A stretch of 64,000 nt of DNA from Algoriphagus sp. PAP.12 (GCF_026652115.1 NZ_JAPPSQ010000003.1:248001-312000); one strand, 5' to 3'; positions 24,832 to 34,698 are shown, counted from the stretch's first letter. Notes: generated by a model not told the origin, from the letters alone. Program-made: numbers and translations.

Positions 24832-24939
24832 CTAGCGTTTCTTTTGGGTTTTTAATTTGTACTGCTCTAAGTAAGGAAAATATTCTGAGGATTGGGAAAG
24901 AAGCATCATCCTTCCTTCTGTTTTTTGCTTGGTAGCCAT
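24832..24939 (-). CDS. Candidate 35-residue small protein directly upstream of accC
   Basis: An open frame on the minus strand runs from an ATG at 24939 to a stop at 24832, three bases before the accC ATG. The predicted peptide begins MATKQKTEGRMMLLSQ and ends in a basic Lys/Arg-rich tail. Spacing and orientation suggest translational coupling with accC. There is no recognised family and no clear ribosome-binding site, so it may be a chance frame in the 5' leader of accC. Confidence 0.35.
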   Translation of the reverse strand: MATKQKTEGRMMLLSQSSEYFPYLEQYKLKTQKKR

Positions 24940-25010
24940 TAAAGTTTTATTTTTGGCGGATTTTCAAATACTAATTTTCGAAAATCGCATTCACTTAAAT
25001 TCATTAAGCT

Positions 25011-26261
25011 TTGGATCTATTTGCAAAACTCCACACGAACCTAGGCCCCTTGGGCAAACACTCTCAGTATTCCGATGGATATTATATGTTCCCTAAACTC
25101 GAGGGAGAAATCTCTCCTCGTATGCAGTTTCAGGGAAGAGAAGTGTTGACTTGGTCATTGAACAACTATCTAGGTCTCGCCAATCACCCAGAAGTAAGAA
25201 AGACTGATGCAGAAGCAGCAGCAAAATGGGGAGCAGCATATCCGATGGGAGCCAGAATGATGACTGGACAAACATCCCTTCATGAGAAGTTGGAAGATGA
25301 ACTAGCTGAATTTGTAGGCAAAGAGAAAGCTTACTTGTTGAACTATGGATATCAGGGGATCATGTCTGTGATCGATGCGCTATTGGATAGAAAAGACGTA
25401 GTAGTTTACGACTCAGAATGTCATGCTTGTATCATTGATGCACTTCGCATGCACATGGGTAAGAGATACGTTTTCCCTCATAATGATATTGAAAATTGCG
25501 AAAAGCAGTTGGAAAGAGCCACCAAATTGGCAGCCGAAACTGGAGGAGGTATCCTTGTGATTACTGAAGGTGTATTCGGTATGACAGGTGACCAAGGAAA
25601 GTTGAAAGAGATCTGTGATTTGAAAGAGAAATTCGAATTCCGTCTTTTGGTTGATGATGCGCATGGTTTTGGTACCTTGGGAAAAACTGGCGCTGGTACT
25701 GCTGAAGAGCAAGGCGTAACCAAAGAGGTGGATTTGTACTTCTCTACTTTTGCAAAATCAATGGCTTCTATCGGAGCATTTATCGCAGGTGATGAGAAAG
25801 TAGTTCACTATTTAAGATTCAACATGCGTTCTCAAATCTTCGCTAAATCACTACCGATGCTATTAGTAGAAGGTGCATTGAAGCGTTTGGAGCTATTGAA
25901 AACACAACCAGAATTAAAGGACAACCTGTGGAAAATCGTGAATGCACTGAGAAATGGCCTTCATGAAAACGGTTTTAGCACGGGTGCCTCCAACTCCCCT
26001 GTTACCCCAGTTGTATTGAATGGAACTGTAGGTGAAGCCGCGGCACTTTCTCACGATTTGAGAGAGAACTATAACATTTTCTGTTCAGTAGTGATTTACC
26101 CAGTGGTACCTAAAGGCATGATTATCTTGCGTTTAATCCCAACTGCTGTTCACACCTTAGAAGATGTTCAAGAAACCTTGACAGCTTTTGCTGCCGTGAA
26201 AGATAAGTTGACCTCTGGTCAATACAGAAATTCAGAATTGGCAGTAGCCTTTGGCGAATAA
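25011..26261 (+). CDS. Alpha-oxoamine synthase (serine palmitoyltransferase/cysteate acyltransferase-like)
   Basis: This 416-residue PLP enzyme condenses an amino acid with an acyl-CoA. It has His138 that would stack on PLP (DSECHACIIDALR), the LLVDDAHGFGTLG motif (Asp and His), and PLP-lysine K249 in FSTFAKSMASIGAF. The TF(S/A)KSxASIG form is that of serine palmitoyltransferases, not of the KBL, AONS or ALAS forms. In this phylum such enzymes begin sphingolipids or, with cysteate, sulfonolipids. The start is an unusual TTG at 25011: an in-frame stop at 25005 and the next ATG only at residue 26 leave little choice. Confidence 0.85.
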   Translation: MDLFAKLHTNLGPLGKHSQYSDGYYMFPKLEGEISPRMQFQGREVLTWSLNNYLGLANHPEVRKTDAEAAAKWGAAYPMGARMMTGQTSLHEKLEDELAEFVGKEKAYLLNYGYQGIMSVIDALLDRKDVVVYDSECHACIIDALRMHMGKRYVFPHNDIENCEKQLERATKLAAETGGGILVITEGVFGMTGDQGKLKEICDLKEKFEFRLLVDDAHGFGTLGKTGAGTAEEQGVTKEVDLYFSTFAKSMASIGAFIAGDEKVVHYLRFNMRSQIFAKSLPMLLVEGALKRLELLKTQPELKDNLWKIVNALRNGLHENGFSTGASNSPVTPVVLNGTVGEAAALSHDLRENYNIFCSVVIYPVVPKGMIILRLIPTAVHTLEDVQETLTAFAAVKDKLTSGQYRNSELAVAFGE

Positions 26262-26363
26262 AAAAAAATCCAAAAAAAAGGCCCTCAGGATTGAATTAGC
26301 AAGTATTTGGGCTATATTGGATCAAAATAAACTTATCATCAACCTAAAAAACGCACTTTTACT

Positions 26364-26540
26364 ATGAGCAGATTTAGTGAAGTTAAAGATCTTGTATTGG
26401 GACTAGAGGAAGATTTCGTAAAGTTCTATGAAAAAGGAAATCAAGCCGCTGGTACGAGAGTAAGAAAAGGAATGCAAGACCTTAAAAACATTGCGCAAGA
26501 TATCCGTAAAGAAGTACAGGATAAGAAAAACGCTGGTTGA
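26364..26540 (+). CDS. Histone H1-like (Hc1-type) small basic protein
   Basis: This 58-residue protein starts MSRFSEVKDLVLGLEEDF and continues with EKGNQAAGTRVRKGMQDLKN and a Lys/Arg-rich end. The sequence is that of the short Bacteroidota Hc1/histone-H1-like family, which is thought to bind DNA and help compact the nucleoid. It is monocistronic with a strong terminator. It is too short for most gene finders' cut-offs but has a perfect family fit. Confidence 0.88.
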   Translation: MSRFSEVKDLVLGLEEDFVKFYEKGNQAAGTRVRKGMQDLKNIAQDIRKEVQDKKNAG

Positions 26541-26552
26541 TCCAACGAAAAT

Positions 26553-26584
26553 TAAAAAAGGTGGCTTTCAGCCACCTTTTTTTT
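26553..26584. terminator. Intrinsic terminator between histone-like gene and M1 peptidase
   Basis: The stem AAGGTGGCT/AGCCACCTT has a TTTC-type loop with A6 and T8 flanks. It serves the plus-strand gene and probably also the convergent minus-strand peptidase. Confidence 0.9.
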
Positions 26585-26607
26585 GTCCTTAGATTAAAAG
26601 TGGAGTC

Positions 26608-28458
26608 TTAATACTCCACTTTGTTATTTTCTTCATTGACATCAGCCAATCGCTTACTTGGATCGATTTCAATGGACTTGATTGTTTCCATTTTTCTATC
26701 CAATACAATTGTCTTCTCAAGATTTACCCAAGGCCAATCTTGAGTCATGATTCTTTTAGGCATTCCAGCTTCTTCAGCTTTTTCACCTCTCATAATCACA
26801 AGAGGTAGGTATACCAATTCTTTGCTTCCATCCTTGTATGTAATTACCACATCTACAGGCATTGGCATCAAACCAATTCTTTTCAAAGAAATAGTAGTTT
26901 GATCGCCACTTGGATGTACTTCTCCAATTGCATAATCGATGGTTTTGGTTGAATAAACCCAGTATTCTTTATACCAGTCAAGCTCAATCCCACTCTCCTT
27001 TTCCATGATTCTCACCACATCATTCACATTAGGGCTCTTGAATTTCCAAGTATTGAAATATCTCAATAAGCCTCTATCTCTAACCTCATCGCCAATGATA
27101 TACCCCATTTGAGCCATGAAAACAGCTCCCTTAGAATATGCTGCAGAGCTATAAGCTCTATTGGTGTGATAATGGTCAGAATGAGTTGACATTGGTTCTT
27201 CCAAACCTGACTTAGCCAAGCTGAAATAGCCTCTATAGCTCCCAAAATGAACGTTTGAATTTTGATTTTCCCGAGGGAAAATACTAGCCATTGTCAAACT
27301 TGAAGCGTAGCTCGTAAATCCTTCATCCATCCAAGGATAAAGAGACTCGTTAGTTCCTAAGACACCTTGATACCAGCTGTGGGCCAACTCATGAGCCATT
27401 ACACCTACAAGACCAGCAAGACTTCTACCTCCAGTCACCAAAGTAGACATAGGATATTCCATTCCTCCATCTCCTCCTTGAATTACTGAAAACTGCTTGT
27501 AAGGATATTGTCCAAAGTGCTCAGACATAAATTCGATAGCCTTTGGTGTATACTCTTTTAGCAAATCCCAATTTTTGGAAGTCTCTTCACTGGGAACAAA
27601 CAAATGGTGAACGGTGATTCCATTGTCCATCTGGATTTTATCATGTTGATAATTCGGATCAGCAGCCCACATAAAGTCGTGAACCATTGGAGCTTTGAAA
27701 TGCCAAGTCAAGGTATTTCCAGCAGGAGCTTGTACTGAAACTCCTTCATCTTCATACCCATGACCGATTTCATTTGGATTTTGAACATACCCTGTACCAC
27801 CCAGTGTATAGGTCTTATCAATTGTGATTTTCACATCGAAATCACCCCAAATTCCATAAAACTCTCTTCCGATATAAGGATTTGCATGCCATCCTTGCTC
27901 ATCATAGTTAGCCATCTTAGGATACCACTGAGACATAGAATAGCGCACTCCATCTTGAGAATCTCTTCCTGACCTTCTAATTTGTACAGGCACTTGACCT
28001 TCAAACTCCATTGCAAATGACGCTGAAGTATGAGGAAGAATTGGCTCATCCAATTTTACTTCTAGGATTGTTCCTTGTTCCATAAACTGGACGTCACTTC
28101 CATTTTGAGTCAAAGATTTGACATGCATATAGCCAATCTCATCTGGCCCCAAATTGGAAATTCTATCACCTACTCTTCTATCTGGATCAGCGATGGTTCT
28201 AGAACGAACATCCATCATACTTCCAGGTTGGAATGCATTATAATAGAGGTGATAGAACACCTTGTCCAACGTATCAGGAGAATTATTGGTATAAGTCAAC
28301 AACTGAGTACCAGTGTACTTGTTTGTTTTGACATCCATGGAAACATCCATTTGATAATTCACGGACTGCTGGAATCTACCAGTCTGAGCTGATGCAAAAT
28401 TTGCATCGATCAGACAAAGAAAAAGCCCTGCAACAGGCTTTAAATACTGACTCAACAT
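26608..28458 (-). CDS. M1-family metallopeptidase, exported
   Basis: This 616-residue zinc aminopeptidase-like protein has a signal peptide (MLSQYLKPVAGLFLCLIDANFASAQ). The substrate loop GGDGGMEYPMSTL stands for GAMEN. The zinc motif HELAHSWYQ is followed by the third ligand Glu in WMDEGFTSYAS. A final beta-rich domain extends to the C-terminus. Such proteins hydrolyse peptides in the periplasm of Bacteroidota. It is oppositely oriented to the large BNR-repeat gene, with about 180 bases between their starts. Confidence 0.9.
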   Translation of the reverse strand: MLSQYLKPVAGLFLCLIDANFASAQTGRFQQSVNYQMDVSMDVKTNKYTGTQLLTYTNNSPDTLDKVFYHLYYNAFQPGSMMDVRSRTIADPDRRVGDRISNLGPDEIGYMHVKSLTQNGSDVQFMEQGTILEVKLDEPILPHTSASFAMEFEGQVPVQIRRSGRDSQDGVRYSMSQWYPKMANYDEQGWHANPYIGREFYGIWGDFDVKITIDKTYTLGGTGYVQNPNEIGHGYEDEGVSVQAPAGNTLTWHFKAPMVHDFMWAADPNYQHDKIQMDNGITVHHLFVPSEETSKNWDLLKEYTPKAIEFMSEHFGQYPYKQFSVIQGGDGGMEYPMSTLVTGGRSLAGLVGVMAHELAHSWYQGVLGTNESLYPWMDEGFTSYASSLTMASIFPRENQNSNVHFGSYRGYFSLAKSGLEEPMSTHSDHYHTNRAYSSAAYSKGAVFMAQMGYIIGDEVRDRGLLRYFNTWKFKSPNVNDVVRIMEKESGIELDWYKEYWVYSTKTIDYAIGEVHPSGDQTTISLKRIGLMPMPVDVVITYKDGSKELVYLPLVIMRGEKAEEAGMPKRIMTQDWPWVNLEKTIVLDRKMETIKSIEIDPSKRLADVNEENNKVEY

Positions 28459-28638
28459 AGGTATTTATTTTTTTTGCCAAAGAAAGCCAAAATGACCTGC
28501 CTTGACAAACCATCGGTCAAATTTTAAGAAAACCAGAATCTTGACTTTTTACGGATTTTCTTATCCATTCCCATAAAAAAGACCCCTCACTTTAAAGAAA
28601 TCCTGTAGTTTCAGAGCATAAATGTCAATCACACTCTT

Positions 28639-31600
28639 ATGAAAAAAATCTACTCACTGATCTTGTTGGTGCTTTTGGGCTTTTCTGCTCATTCTCAGCA
28701 AGTCGACATGGACTTATTCAAGTCTATGAAAACCAGAAATGTAGGCCCATCTGGCATGAGTGGAAGAATCACAGCCATTGATGCGGTGGATGCGGATCCT
28801 TCTATTATTTATGCTGGTTCTGCCTCAGGAGGTTTATGGAAATCAACCTCAGGGGGAATCAATTGGGAGCCCATTTTTGATGATCAAAAAGTTCACTCTA
28901 TTGGAGCCATTTCTATTTACCAGAAAAACCCAAATGTCATCTGGGTTGGAACAGGTGAAGGAAACCCAAGAAACTCTTTGAGTTTGGGATATGGAGTTTA
29001 TCGTTCCTTGGATGCTGGAAAAACTTGGGAATTGATGGGCTTGGAAAATACCAGAGCTATCCACAGAATTATCGTTCACCCTGAGGATCCCAATACCGTT
29101 TATGTTGGGGCAATCGGTTCCCCTTGGGGAGAGCAGGAAGATCGTGGACTATACAAAACAACTGACGGTGGAAAGACATGGGAGAAAATCTTATACATAG
29201 ATACCAAAACCGGTGTTGGGGAAATGATTATGGATCCCAACAACCCAAACAAACTGTTTGTCAATATGTGGCAGCATAGACGTTATCCGTGGTTCTTTGA
29301 ATCTGGAGGTGAATCCAGTGGATTGTATGTTACTTATGACGGTGGAGACAATTGGAAAAAACTAGATGAAACCAATGGTCTTCCAAAAGGTAATTTGGGA
29401 AGAATGGGATTAACCATTTCCGCTGCCAAAAGTGATAAAGTTTATGCACTGGTGGAATCCAGTAAAAATGCATTGTATGTTTCTGAGGATGGAGGAGAAA
29501 AATTCTCTATGGTCAATGCAGGTGGTGACATTGGCGACAGACCTTTTTACTATTTTGAAATCCATGCAGATCCACAAAATGAAAACAGACTGTATACCCT
29601 TTATTCAAGAGTAGGTATGTCTGAAGATGGAGGAAAGTCATTCCAACAAATACTCCAATATGCTGGAGTTCACCCAGATCACCACGCATTTTATGTAAAT
29701 CCATTCAATCCAAAATTATTGATTGATGGAAATGACGGTGGTTTGAATATTTCCAGAGATGGAGGGAAAACTTGGTATTTCGCAGAAAAATTGCCGGTTG
29801 GTCAGTTTTACCATGTGAATGTTGACAATGAACTCCCTTATAATATCTATGGAGGAATGCAGGATAATGGTTCCTGGACTGGACCAGCTTATGTTTGGAG
29901 AAGAGACGGAATTCGAAATAGTTACTGGCAAGAAGTTTCATTTGGTGATGGTTTCGATGTAGTTTCTCACCCTGCCGATTCCCGTTATGGATATACGATG
30001 TCTCAGGCTGGAAATCTTTCCCGATTTGATAAGGCGACAGGTCATAATAGAAATATCAAACCAACCCATCCTGACAAGGACGTTTTCCTTCGATTCAACT
30101 GGAATGCAGCCATTGCACAAGATCCACATGATGCAAATACACTCTATTACGGATCACAGTTTCTTCACAAATCAACTGACAGTGGTGAAACTTGGGAAAT
30201 CATTTCTCCCGATCTGACGACCAATGATTCTACGAAACAAAGACAACAACAAACAGGAGGTCTTACTTTTGACATCACAGGCGCTGAAAACCATACTACA
30301 ATTATCGCGATAGCTCCAAGTCCTATTGATCCGGATATCATTTGGGTTGGAACAGACGATGGCAATCTTCAATTCACTGAAGATGGAGGGGAAACCTGGA
30401 AAAATGTAGCCTCTAAGCTTCCAGGTCTACCTGAGGCAAGTTGGATTCCTCAAATTCAGGCTTCAAAATATGATGCTGGTGAGGTTTGGGTGATCGCGAA
30501 TAATTATAGAAACAATGATTTTACTCCTTATGCTTACCATAGCAAGGATTTTGGAAAATCTTTTACCCGAATCGTGGATGACTCTAAGGTTTGGGGGTAT
30601 ACCCTATCCATCAAGCAAGATACCGAAGAGCCAAACTTGGTATTCCTGGGAACTGAGTTCGGTCTTTATGTTTCATTCGATAAAGCTAAAACCTGGAATA
30701 AATGGGAACATGGCTATCCTAAGGCGGTTTCTACTTACGACATGACTATTCAGGAAAGAGAAGCTGATTTGGTGATTGGTACATTTGGTCGTTCTATGTG
30801 GGTATTGGATGATATCCGACCCCTTCGAGTTTTTGCAGCAAACAATGGTGAAGCTCCGGAAGCTAAAATCACTGCTGTACCTGCACCAGATGCTTACCAG
30901 GTTGAAATCCAACAACCATCAGGAGAAAGATTCCCTGCTGATGGAAAATACGCAGGAGAAAACAGAGATACTGGAGGGAGATTGAGCTTTATCATCAATG
31001 ATGACAAAGAAAAACTAGACACAGTTACGGTAAATATTTATGATGCGAGTGGAGAACAGATCAGAACTTTGAAAACAGTACCTGAGAAGGGTGTCAATCG
31101 AATCAATTGGAGATTGGACAGAAAATCTACTGCTGAGACATCTGGTGGAAGTCGTGGTAGAAGAAATGGATTCTTTGAAGCTAGTGGAAATGATGCACTG
31201 CCTGGAACATACAAAGTTGAATTCGTTTACGGAGATCAAAAAGCTGAAACGAGTATCAATGTATTTAGCGACCCCAGAATCGAAACTACTTTGGCTGACT
31301 TGAAAGCTAAGGATGATTTCATGAAACAAATGGAAGCAATGCAGACAGAAATGAGCAAGGCTACTGAACAGATGTCAGATGTGGAGAAAACAATTCAAAA
31401 AGTAGAAAGCATCACCAAAGATGTGGATACTGAAGAAGTAAAAGAGCTTCAAAAAGCTACAAAGGACATCAAGAAAAAGCTAGATAAGGTAAAAGAAGCC
31501 TTTAACGGCCCGACTAGAGAAGGTCAAGGCATCATTCGAAATCTATACCCTACTACCATGTCGATGCAATTTGCACCAAGAGGTTATGTAAGATCTTCTT

Positions 31601-31767
31601 ACAAAGCTCCTGGAGCGACAGAAAAGCGTCTTTTGGAACATGCCAAGCAAGCAGCTGATGAAGCCTATGCCGTGTTGAATGAGTTTATCAATGGAGATTG
31701 GAAAGCCTTTGAAGAAAAGGTTAAGAGCACTCCCATCGACTTATTTGAAGCAATAAAAAAAGACTAA
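28639..31767 (+). CDS. Large secreted BNR/sortilin-like beta-propeller protein
   Basis: This 1042-residue protein with signal peptide (MKKIYSLILLVLLGFSAHSQ) holds a multi-bladed beta-propeller. Asp-box motifs recur, for example STSGGINWEP, SLDAGKTWEL, TTDGGKTWEK, SRDGGKTWYF, STDSGETWEI and TEDGGETWKN. A beta-sandwich and a C-terminal helical coiled-coil-like stretch (about 895-960) follow. Such proteins are often annotated as glycosyl hydrolases or VPS10-like. No sialidase arginine triad can be assigned, so enzymatic activity is uncertain. It ends with its own terminator at 31787. Confidence 0.85.
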   Translation: MKKIYSLILLVLLGFSAHSQQVDMDLFKSMKTRNVGPSGMSGRITAIDAVDADPSIIYAGSASGGLWKSTSGGINWEPIFDDQKVHSIGAISIYQKNPNVIWVGTGEGNPRNSLSLGYGVYRSLDAGKTWELMGLENTRAIHRIIVHPEDPNTVYVGAIGSPWGEQEDRGLYKTTDGGKTWEKILYIDTKTGVGEMIMDPNNPNKLFVNMWQHRRYPWFFESGGESSGLYVTYDGGDNWKKLDETNGLPKGNLGRMGLTISAAKSDKVYALVESSKNALYVSEDGGEKFSMVNAGGDIGDRPFYYFEIHADPQNENRLYTLYSRVGMSEDGGKSFQQILQYAGVHPDHHAFYVNPFNPKLLIDGNDGGLNISRDGGKTWYFAEKLPVGQFYHVNVDNELPYNIYGGMQDNGSWTGPAYVWRRDGIRNSYWQEVSFGDGFDVVSHPADSRYGYTMSQAGNLSRFDKATGHNRNIKPTHPDKDVFLRFNWNAAIAQDPHDANTLYYGSQFLHKSTDSGETWEIISPDLTTNDSTKQRQQQTGGLTFDITGAENHTTIIAIAPSPIDPDIIWVGTDDGNLQFTEDGGETWKNVASKLPGLPEASWIPQIQASKYDAGEVWVIANNYRNNDFTPYAYHSKDFGKSFTRIVDDSKVWGYTLSIKQDTEEPNLVFLGTEFGLYVSFDKAKTWNKWEHGYPKAVSTYDMTIQEREADLVIGTFGRSMWVLDDIRPLRVFAANNGEAPEAKITAVPAPDAYQVEIQQPSGERFPADGKYAGENRDTGGRLSFIINDDKEKLDTVTVNIYDASGEQIRTLKTVPEKGVNRINWRLDRKSTAETSGGSRGRRNGFFEASGNDALPGTYKVEFVYGDQKAETSINVFSDPRIETTLADLKAKDDFMKQMEAMQTEMSKATEQMSDVEKTIQKVESITKDVDTEEVKELQKATKDIKKKLDKVKEAFNGPTREGQGIIRNLYPTTMSMQFAPRGYVRSSYKAPGATEKRLLEHAKQAADEAYAVLNEFINGDWKAFEEKVKSTPIDLFEAIKKD

Positions 31768-31786
31768 TCTTTTAGAATTCTAAGTT

Positions 31787-31820
31787 AAAGGCTGGCTTTA
31801 ATCAAGTCAGCCTTTCTTTT
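31787..31820 (+). terminator. Intrinsic terminator after BNR-repeat gene
   Basis: The 8-base stem AAAGGCTG/CAGCCTTT (31787-31794 and 31808-31815) is followed by a T-rich tract. The loop is 13 bases. Confidence 0.8.
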
Positions 31821-31883
31821 TTCACACTTTCTCTGACACATTCTCTATATTCAGGTTCTTTTTCTCAAACCTTATCATTTTCA

Positions 31884-33053
31884 ATGAATACCCCCAATTA
31901 TAGCCTAAAGGCAGTAGAAGAATTTCATTCAAGATTTCAAAAGACCCCTCGAGTATACCGTTCTCCTGGAAGGATCAATTTGATCGGAGAACATATTGAT
32001 TATAATAATGGCTGGGTAATGCCAGCTGGCATCGATAAGGAAACTACTTTTTGCTTTTTGGAAAATGGGACAGATTCATTCCGAATATACTCCATCAATC
32101 AGCAGGAACAGGTTTCTTTTATGCTGGAAAACTATAACAGCATTACTACTTCCTGGGCTAAGTTTATTATTGGAGTGATCGACGAGTTTTTGAAAAAAGG
32201 AGCAACAATTCCCGGATTTGATGCAGTTTTGGAAGGAAATGTTCCTTTTGGTTCAGGACTCTCCTCCTCTGCTTCCCTAGAGTGCGCTGTTGCCTTTGGT
32301 CTCAATGATCAATTTAATTTGGGTTTTTCCCGTATTGAATTGGCACAATTGTCTCAAGCCGCTGAAAACAATTATGTAGGCGTCAATTGCGGGATCATGG
32401 ATCAATTTGCTTCAGTTTTTTCCAAAGAAAACCATGTTTTCAAATTGGATTGCGATACGCTGACTTTTGAGTATTTCCCCTGTGATTTAGGTCAATACAC
32501 CTTGATTTTGGCGAATAGTCTGGTACATCACAGCCTCGCGGATTCTGAATATAACACCCGCAGATTAGAATGTGAGTCTGCCTTGCAAAAGCTTGGGAAA
32601 GGGAAAAAGATCAATTTCCGGGATTTGAAAAAGGAAAATTTAGAGGAATATAGAAAGCATTTAACTCCGATCGAGTTCAATAGAATTCAATTCGTTTTGG
32701 AAGAAATCGAAAGAGTTCATGATGCCGCATCAGCTCTACAAAATCAGGATTTTCACAAGCTTGGCAAACTCCTTTATGGCTCACATAACGGGCTTCAACA
32801 CCTCTACGAAGTAAGTTGTTCGGAATTGGATTTCATGGTGGATTTTGCACGGAATTTTGAAGGAATTCTGGGATCCAGAATGATGGGAGGCGGTTTTGGT
32901 GGCTGCACGATCAATTTGATTGAGGAATCGCGATCCGAAGATTTTATAAAAGAACTCTCAGAAGCCTACCAAACTAAATTTGGAATCCAACCGGAGTTTT
33001 ATCCGGTCAAAATCGGCGAAGGAAGTTCAAAAGTTGAATTGGAATCTCTCTAA
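31884..33053 (+). CDS. galK: Galactokinase
   Basis: This 389-residue GHMP kinase phosphorylates galactose at C1 to start the Leloir pathway. It carries the galactokinase signature PGRINLIGEHIDYNNGWVMP (about 25-44), the GHMP ATP loop VPFGSGLSSSASLE and the C-terminal MMGGGFGGCTINL. Its stop codon shares a base with the ATG of the APC permease, so the two are coupled. The permease belongs to the amino acid transporter family and is not an obvious sugar carrier. Confidence 0.95.
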   Translation: MNTPNYSLKAVEEFHSRFQKTPRVYRSPGRINLIGEHIDYNNGWVMPAGIDKETTFCFLENGTDSFRIYSINQQEQVSFMLENYNSITTSWAKFIIGVIDEFLKKGATIPGFDAVLEGNVPFGSGLSSSASLECAVAFGLNDQFNLGFSRIELAQLSQAAENNYVGVNCGIMDQFASVFSKENHVFKLDCDTLTFEYFPCDLGQYTLILANSLVHHSLADSEYNTRRLECESALQKLGKGKKINFRDLKKENLEEYRKHLTPIEFNRIQFVLEEIERVHDAASALQNQDFHKLGKLLYGSHNGLQHLYEVSCSELDFMVDFARNFEGILGSRMMGGGFGGCTINLIEESRSEDFIKELSEAYQTKFGIQPEFYPVKIGEGSSKVELESL

Positions 33054-34342
33054 TGAAAAAAATCTCCTGGATCACAGCTGGAAGCTTGGTTGTAGCCAAC
33101 ATGATTGGCACAGGAGTATTCACAAGTTTGGGTTTCCAGCTTCTGGAAGTTCAGAATACCTGGACAATTCTGATTTTATGGATTGTCGGAGGAATCATGG
33201 CCTTGATTGGGGCATTGGTGTATGCCGAACTGGGGACCTACTTTCGTAAAACAGGTGGCGATTATATTTTCCTATCAGGGACACTCCACCCGTCCATAGG
33301 CTACCTCTATGCCTGGATTTCACTAACGGTAGGTTTCTCCGCTCCTATTGCCATTGCAGCAATGGCAATGAATGATTACTTGAACCCGATTCTTAATGCC
33401 GGAATTCTCCCAGGATTGTCTTTTTTGGTCTTGATCCCATTGGTTCATATGGTTTCAGTCCATCGATCGGGACAGTTCCAAAACTTATTTACCCTTTTTA
33501 AAATCACCTTTTTAATAGCCCTTATAGCATTGGGATTTGCTTATTCTCCCTCGGCATCAAATTCTGCATTTGATTTTTCGGACTCTTGGAAATCGGAAGT
33601 TTTGCTACCCGGATTTTCTGTATCCTTGATTTATGTATTCTATGCTTATACAGGCTGGAATTCTGCTGCCTATATTCTAGAGGAGATCAAAAACCCTCAA
33701 AAAGACCTCCCAAAGGCATTGATTGGAGCTACTTCACTGGTATTGATTCTCTATGTTTTATTTCAATGGATAGTCTTAAAGCATGCAAGTGTCGATGAAC
33801 TGTCGGGACAAGTACAGATTGCAGAGATTGCTTTTCACAACTTATTAGGATTTGATTGGGGCAAATGGATAGGAATACTGATCGGGTTCCAATTGATCGC
33901 GACCATTTCTGGATATGCATGGATTGGACCAAGAATCACGTATGCAATGGCCAAAGATTTCAAATTTTGGAGTCCTTTGGCAAAGCTGAATTCCAACCAT
34001 ATTCCTGTCAGGGCTATCCTATTGAATACTTTGGTAAGTTTGGTTTTATTCCTGACAGGTTCTTTTGAGCAGGTGATGATCTATGCAGGCTTTGTACTGC
34101 AAGTTATGGGTACGATCACAGTATACTCTTCCCTTAAGGTGAAAGAAACTACAGGTTTCAAAACTCCCTTCAAACCTTACCTTCAATATATTTACATCAT
34201 TTTTAGCACAGCTATTTCTATTTACATTTTTTGGGATAAACCCATCGAAAGCTTGGCTGGAATTGGATTGATGGTTTTGGGATTGGTGATTTTTTATTTT
34301 GATGAAAAAAATCAACAAGAGGCCTATAACCCTGGACGATAA
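33053..34342 (+). CDS. APC-superfamily amino acid permease
   Basis: This 429-residue inner-membrane transporter has about 12 transmembrane helices. The N-terminal GSLVVANMIGTGVFTS is the APC signature, and YAYTGWNSAAYILEEIKNP covers the conserved mid-membrane segment. It most resembles the AAT/LAT amino acid exchangers. It overlaps galK by one base and overlaps the convergent gene downstream by 19 bases. The substrate cannot be told from sequence. Confidence 0.88.
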   Translation: MKKISWITAGSLVVANMIGTGVFTSLGFQLLEVQNTWTILILWIVGGIMALIGALVYAELGTYFRKTGGDYIFLSGTLHPSIGYLYAWISLTVGFSAPIAIAAMAMNDYLNPILNAGILPGLSFLVLIPLVHMVSVHRSGQFQNLFTLFKITFLIALIALGFAYSPSASNSAFDFSDSWKSEVLLPGFSVSLIYVFYAYTGWNSAAYILEEIKNPQKDLPKALIGATSLVLILYVLFQWIVLKHASVDELSGQVQIAEIAFHNLLGFDWGKWIGILIGFQLIATISGYAWIGPRITYAMAKDFKFWSPLAKLNSNHIPVRAILLNTLVSLVLFLTGSFEQVMIYAGFVLQVMGTITVYSSLKVKETTGFKTPFKPYLQYIYIIFSTAISIYIFWDKPIESLAGIGLMVLGLVIFYFDEKNQQEAYNPGR

Positions 34343-34698
34343 AATACTATTACGAGTAGTATTATTGGTAAAAGCAAAAGCAAATAATAGAATACAGAGG
34401 ATTTGAACTTAACAATTTCTTCGTTAGCCTTTATTTGTTTCAGATATTTCCTCCTATTTACTATTATAAGACCAAAGTAAACCAAAGCTGTTATAGCTTT
34501 TCCATAAGGTTTTATAACCTCTCTTATTTCAGCAGAAAGAAAATAATGCATCAATAGTACGATTGGAATAATTATGTACAGGGTTTCAGAAAGAGATAAT
34601 AAAACCAATTGTCTCGATCCAATCTGGTTATGATCATCTTTAAATTCTGAAGCCATCCAAAAATAGGCTGAATCGAATAATCTCAATAAAATTTCCAA
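34324..34698 (-). CDS. Small membrane protein of unknown function
   Basis: This 124-residue protein has about four hydrophobic segments (LSLSETLYIIIPIVLLMHYF, then AITALVYFGLIIV, then YYLLLLLPIILLVIVFY) separated by a basic loop. The start is a TTG at 34698; an ATG at 34656 would shorten it by 14 residues, but the N-terminal amphipathic segment LLRLFDSAYFWMASEFK looks genuine. Its coding region appears more AT-rich than its neighbours. Its stop region overlaps the end of the APC permease. No function is assigned. Confidence 0.6.
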   Translation of the reverse strand: MEILLRLFDSAYFWMASEFKDDHNQIGSRQLVLLSLSETLYIIIPIVLLMHYFLSAEIREVIKPYGKAITALVYFGLIIVNRRKYLKQIKANEEIVKFKSSVFYYLLLLLPIILLVIVFYRPGL

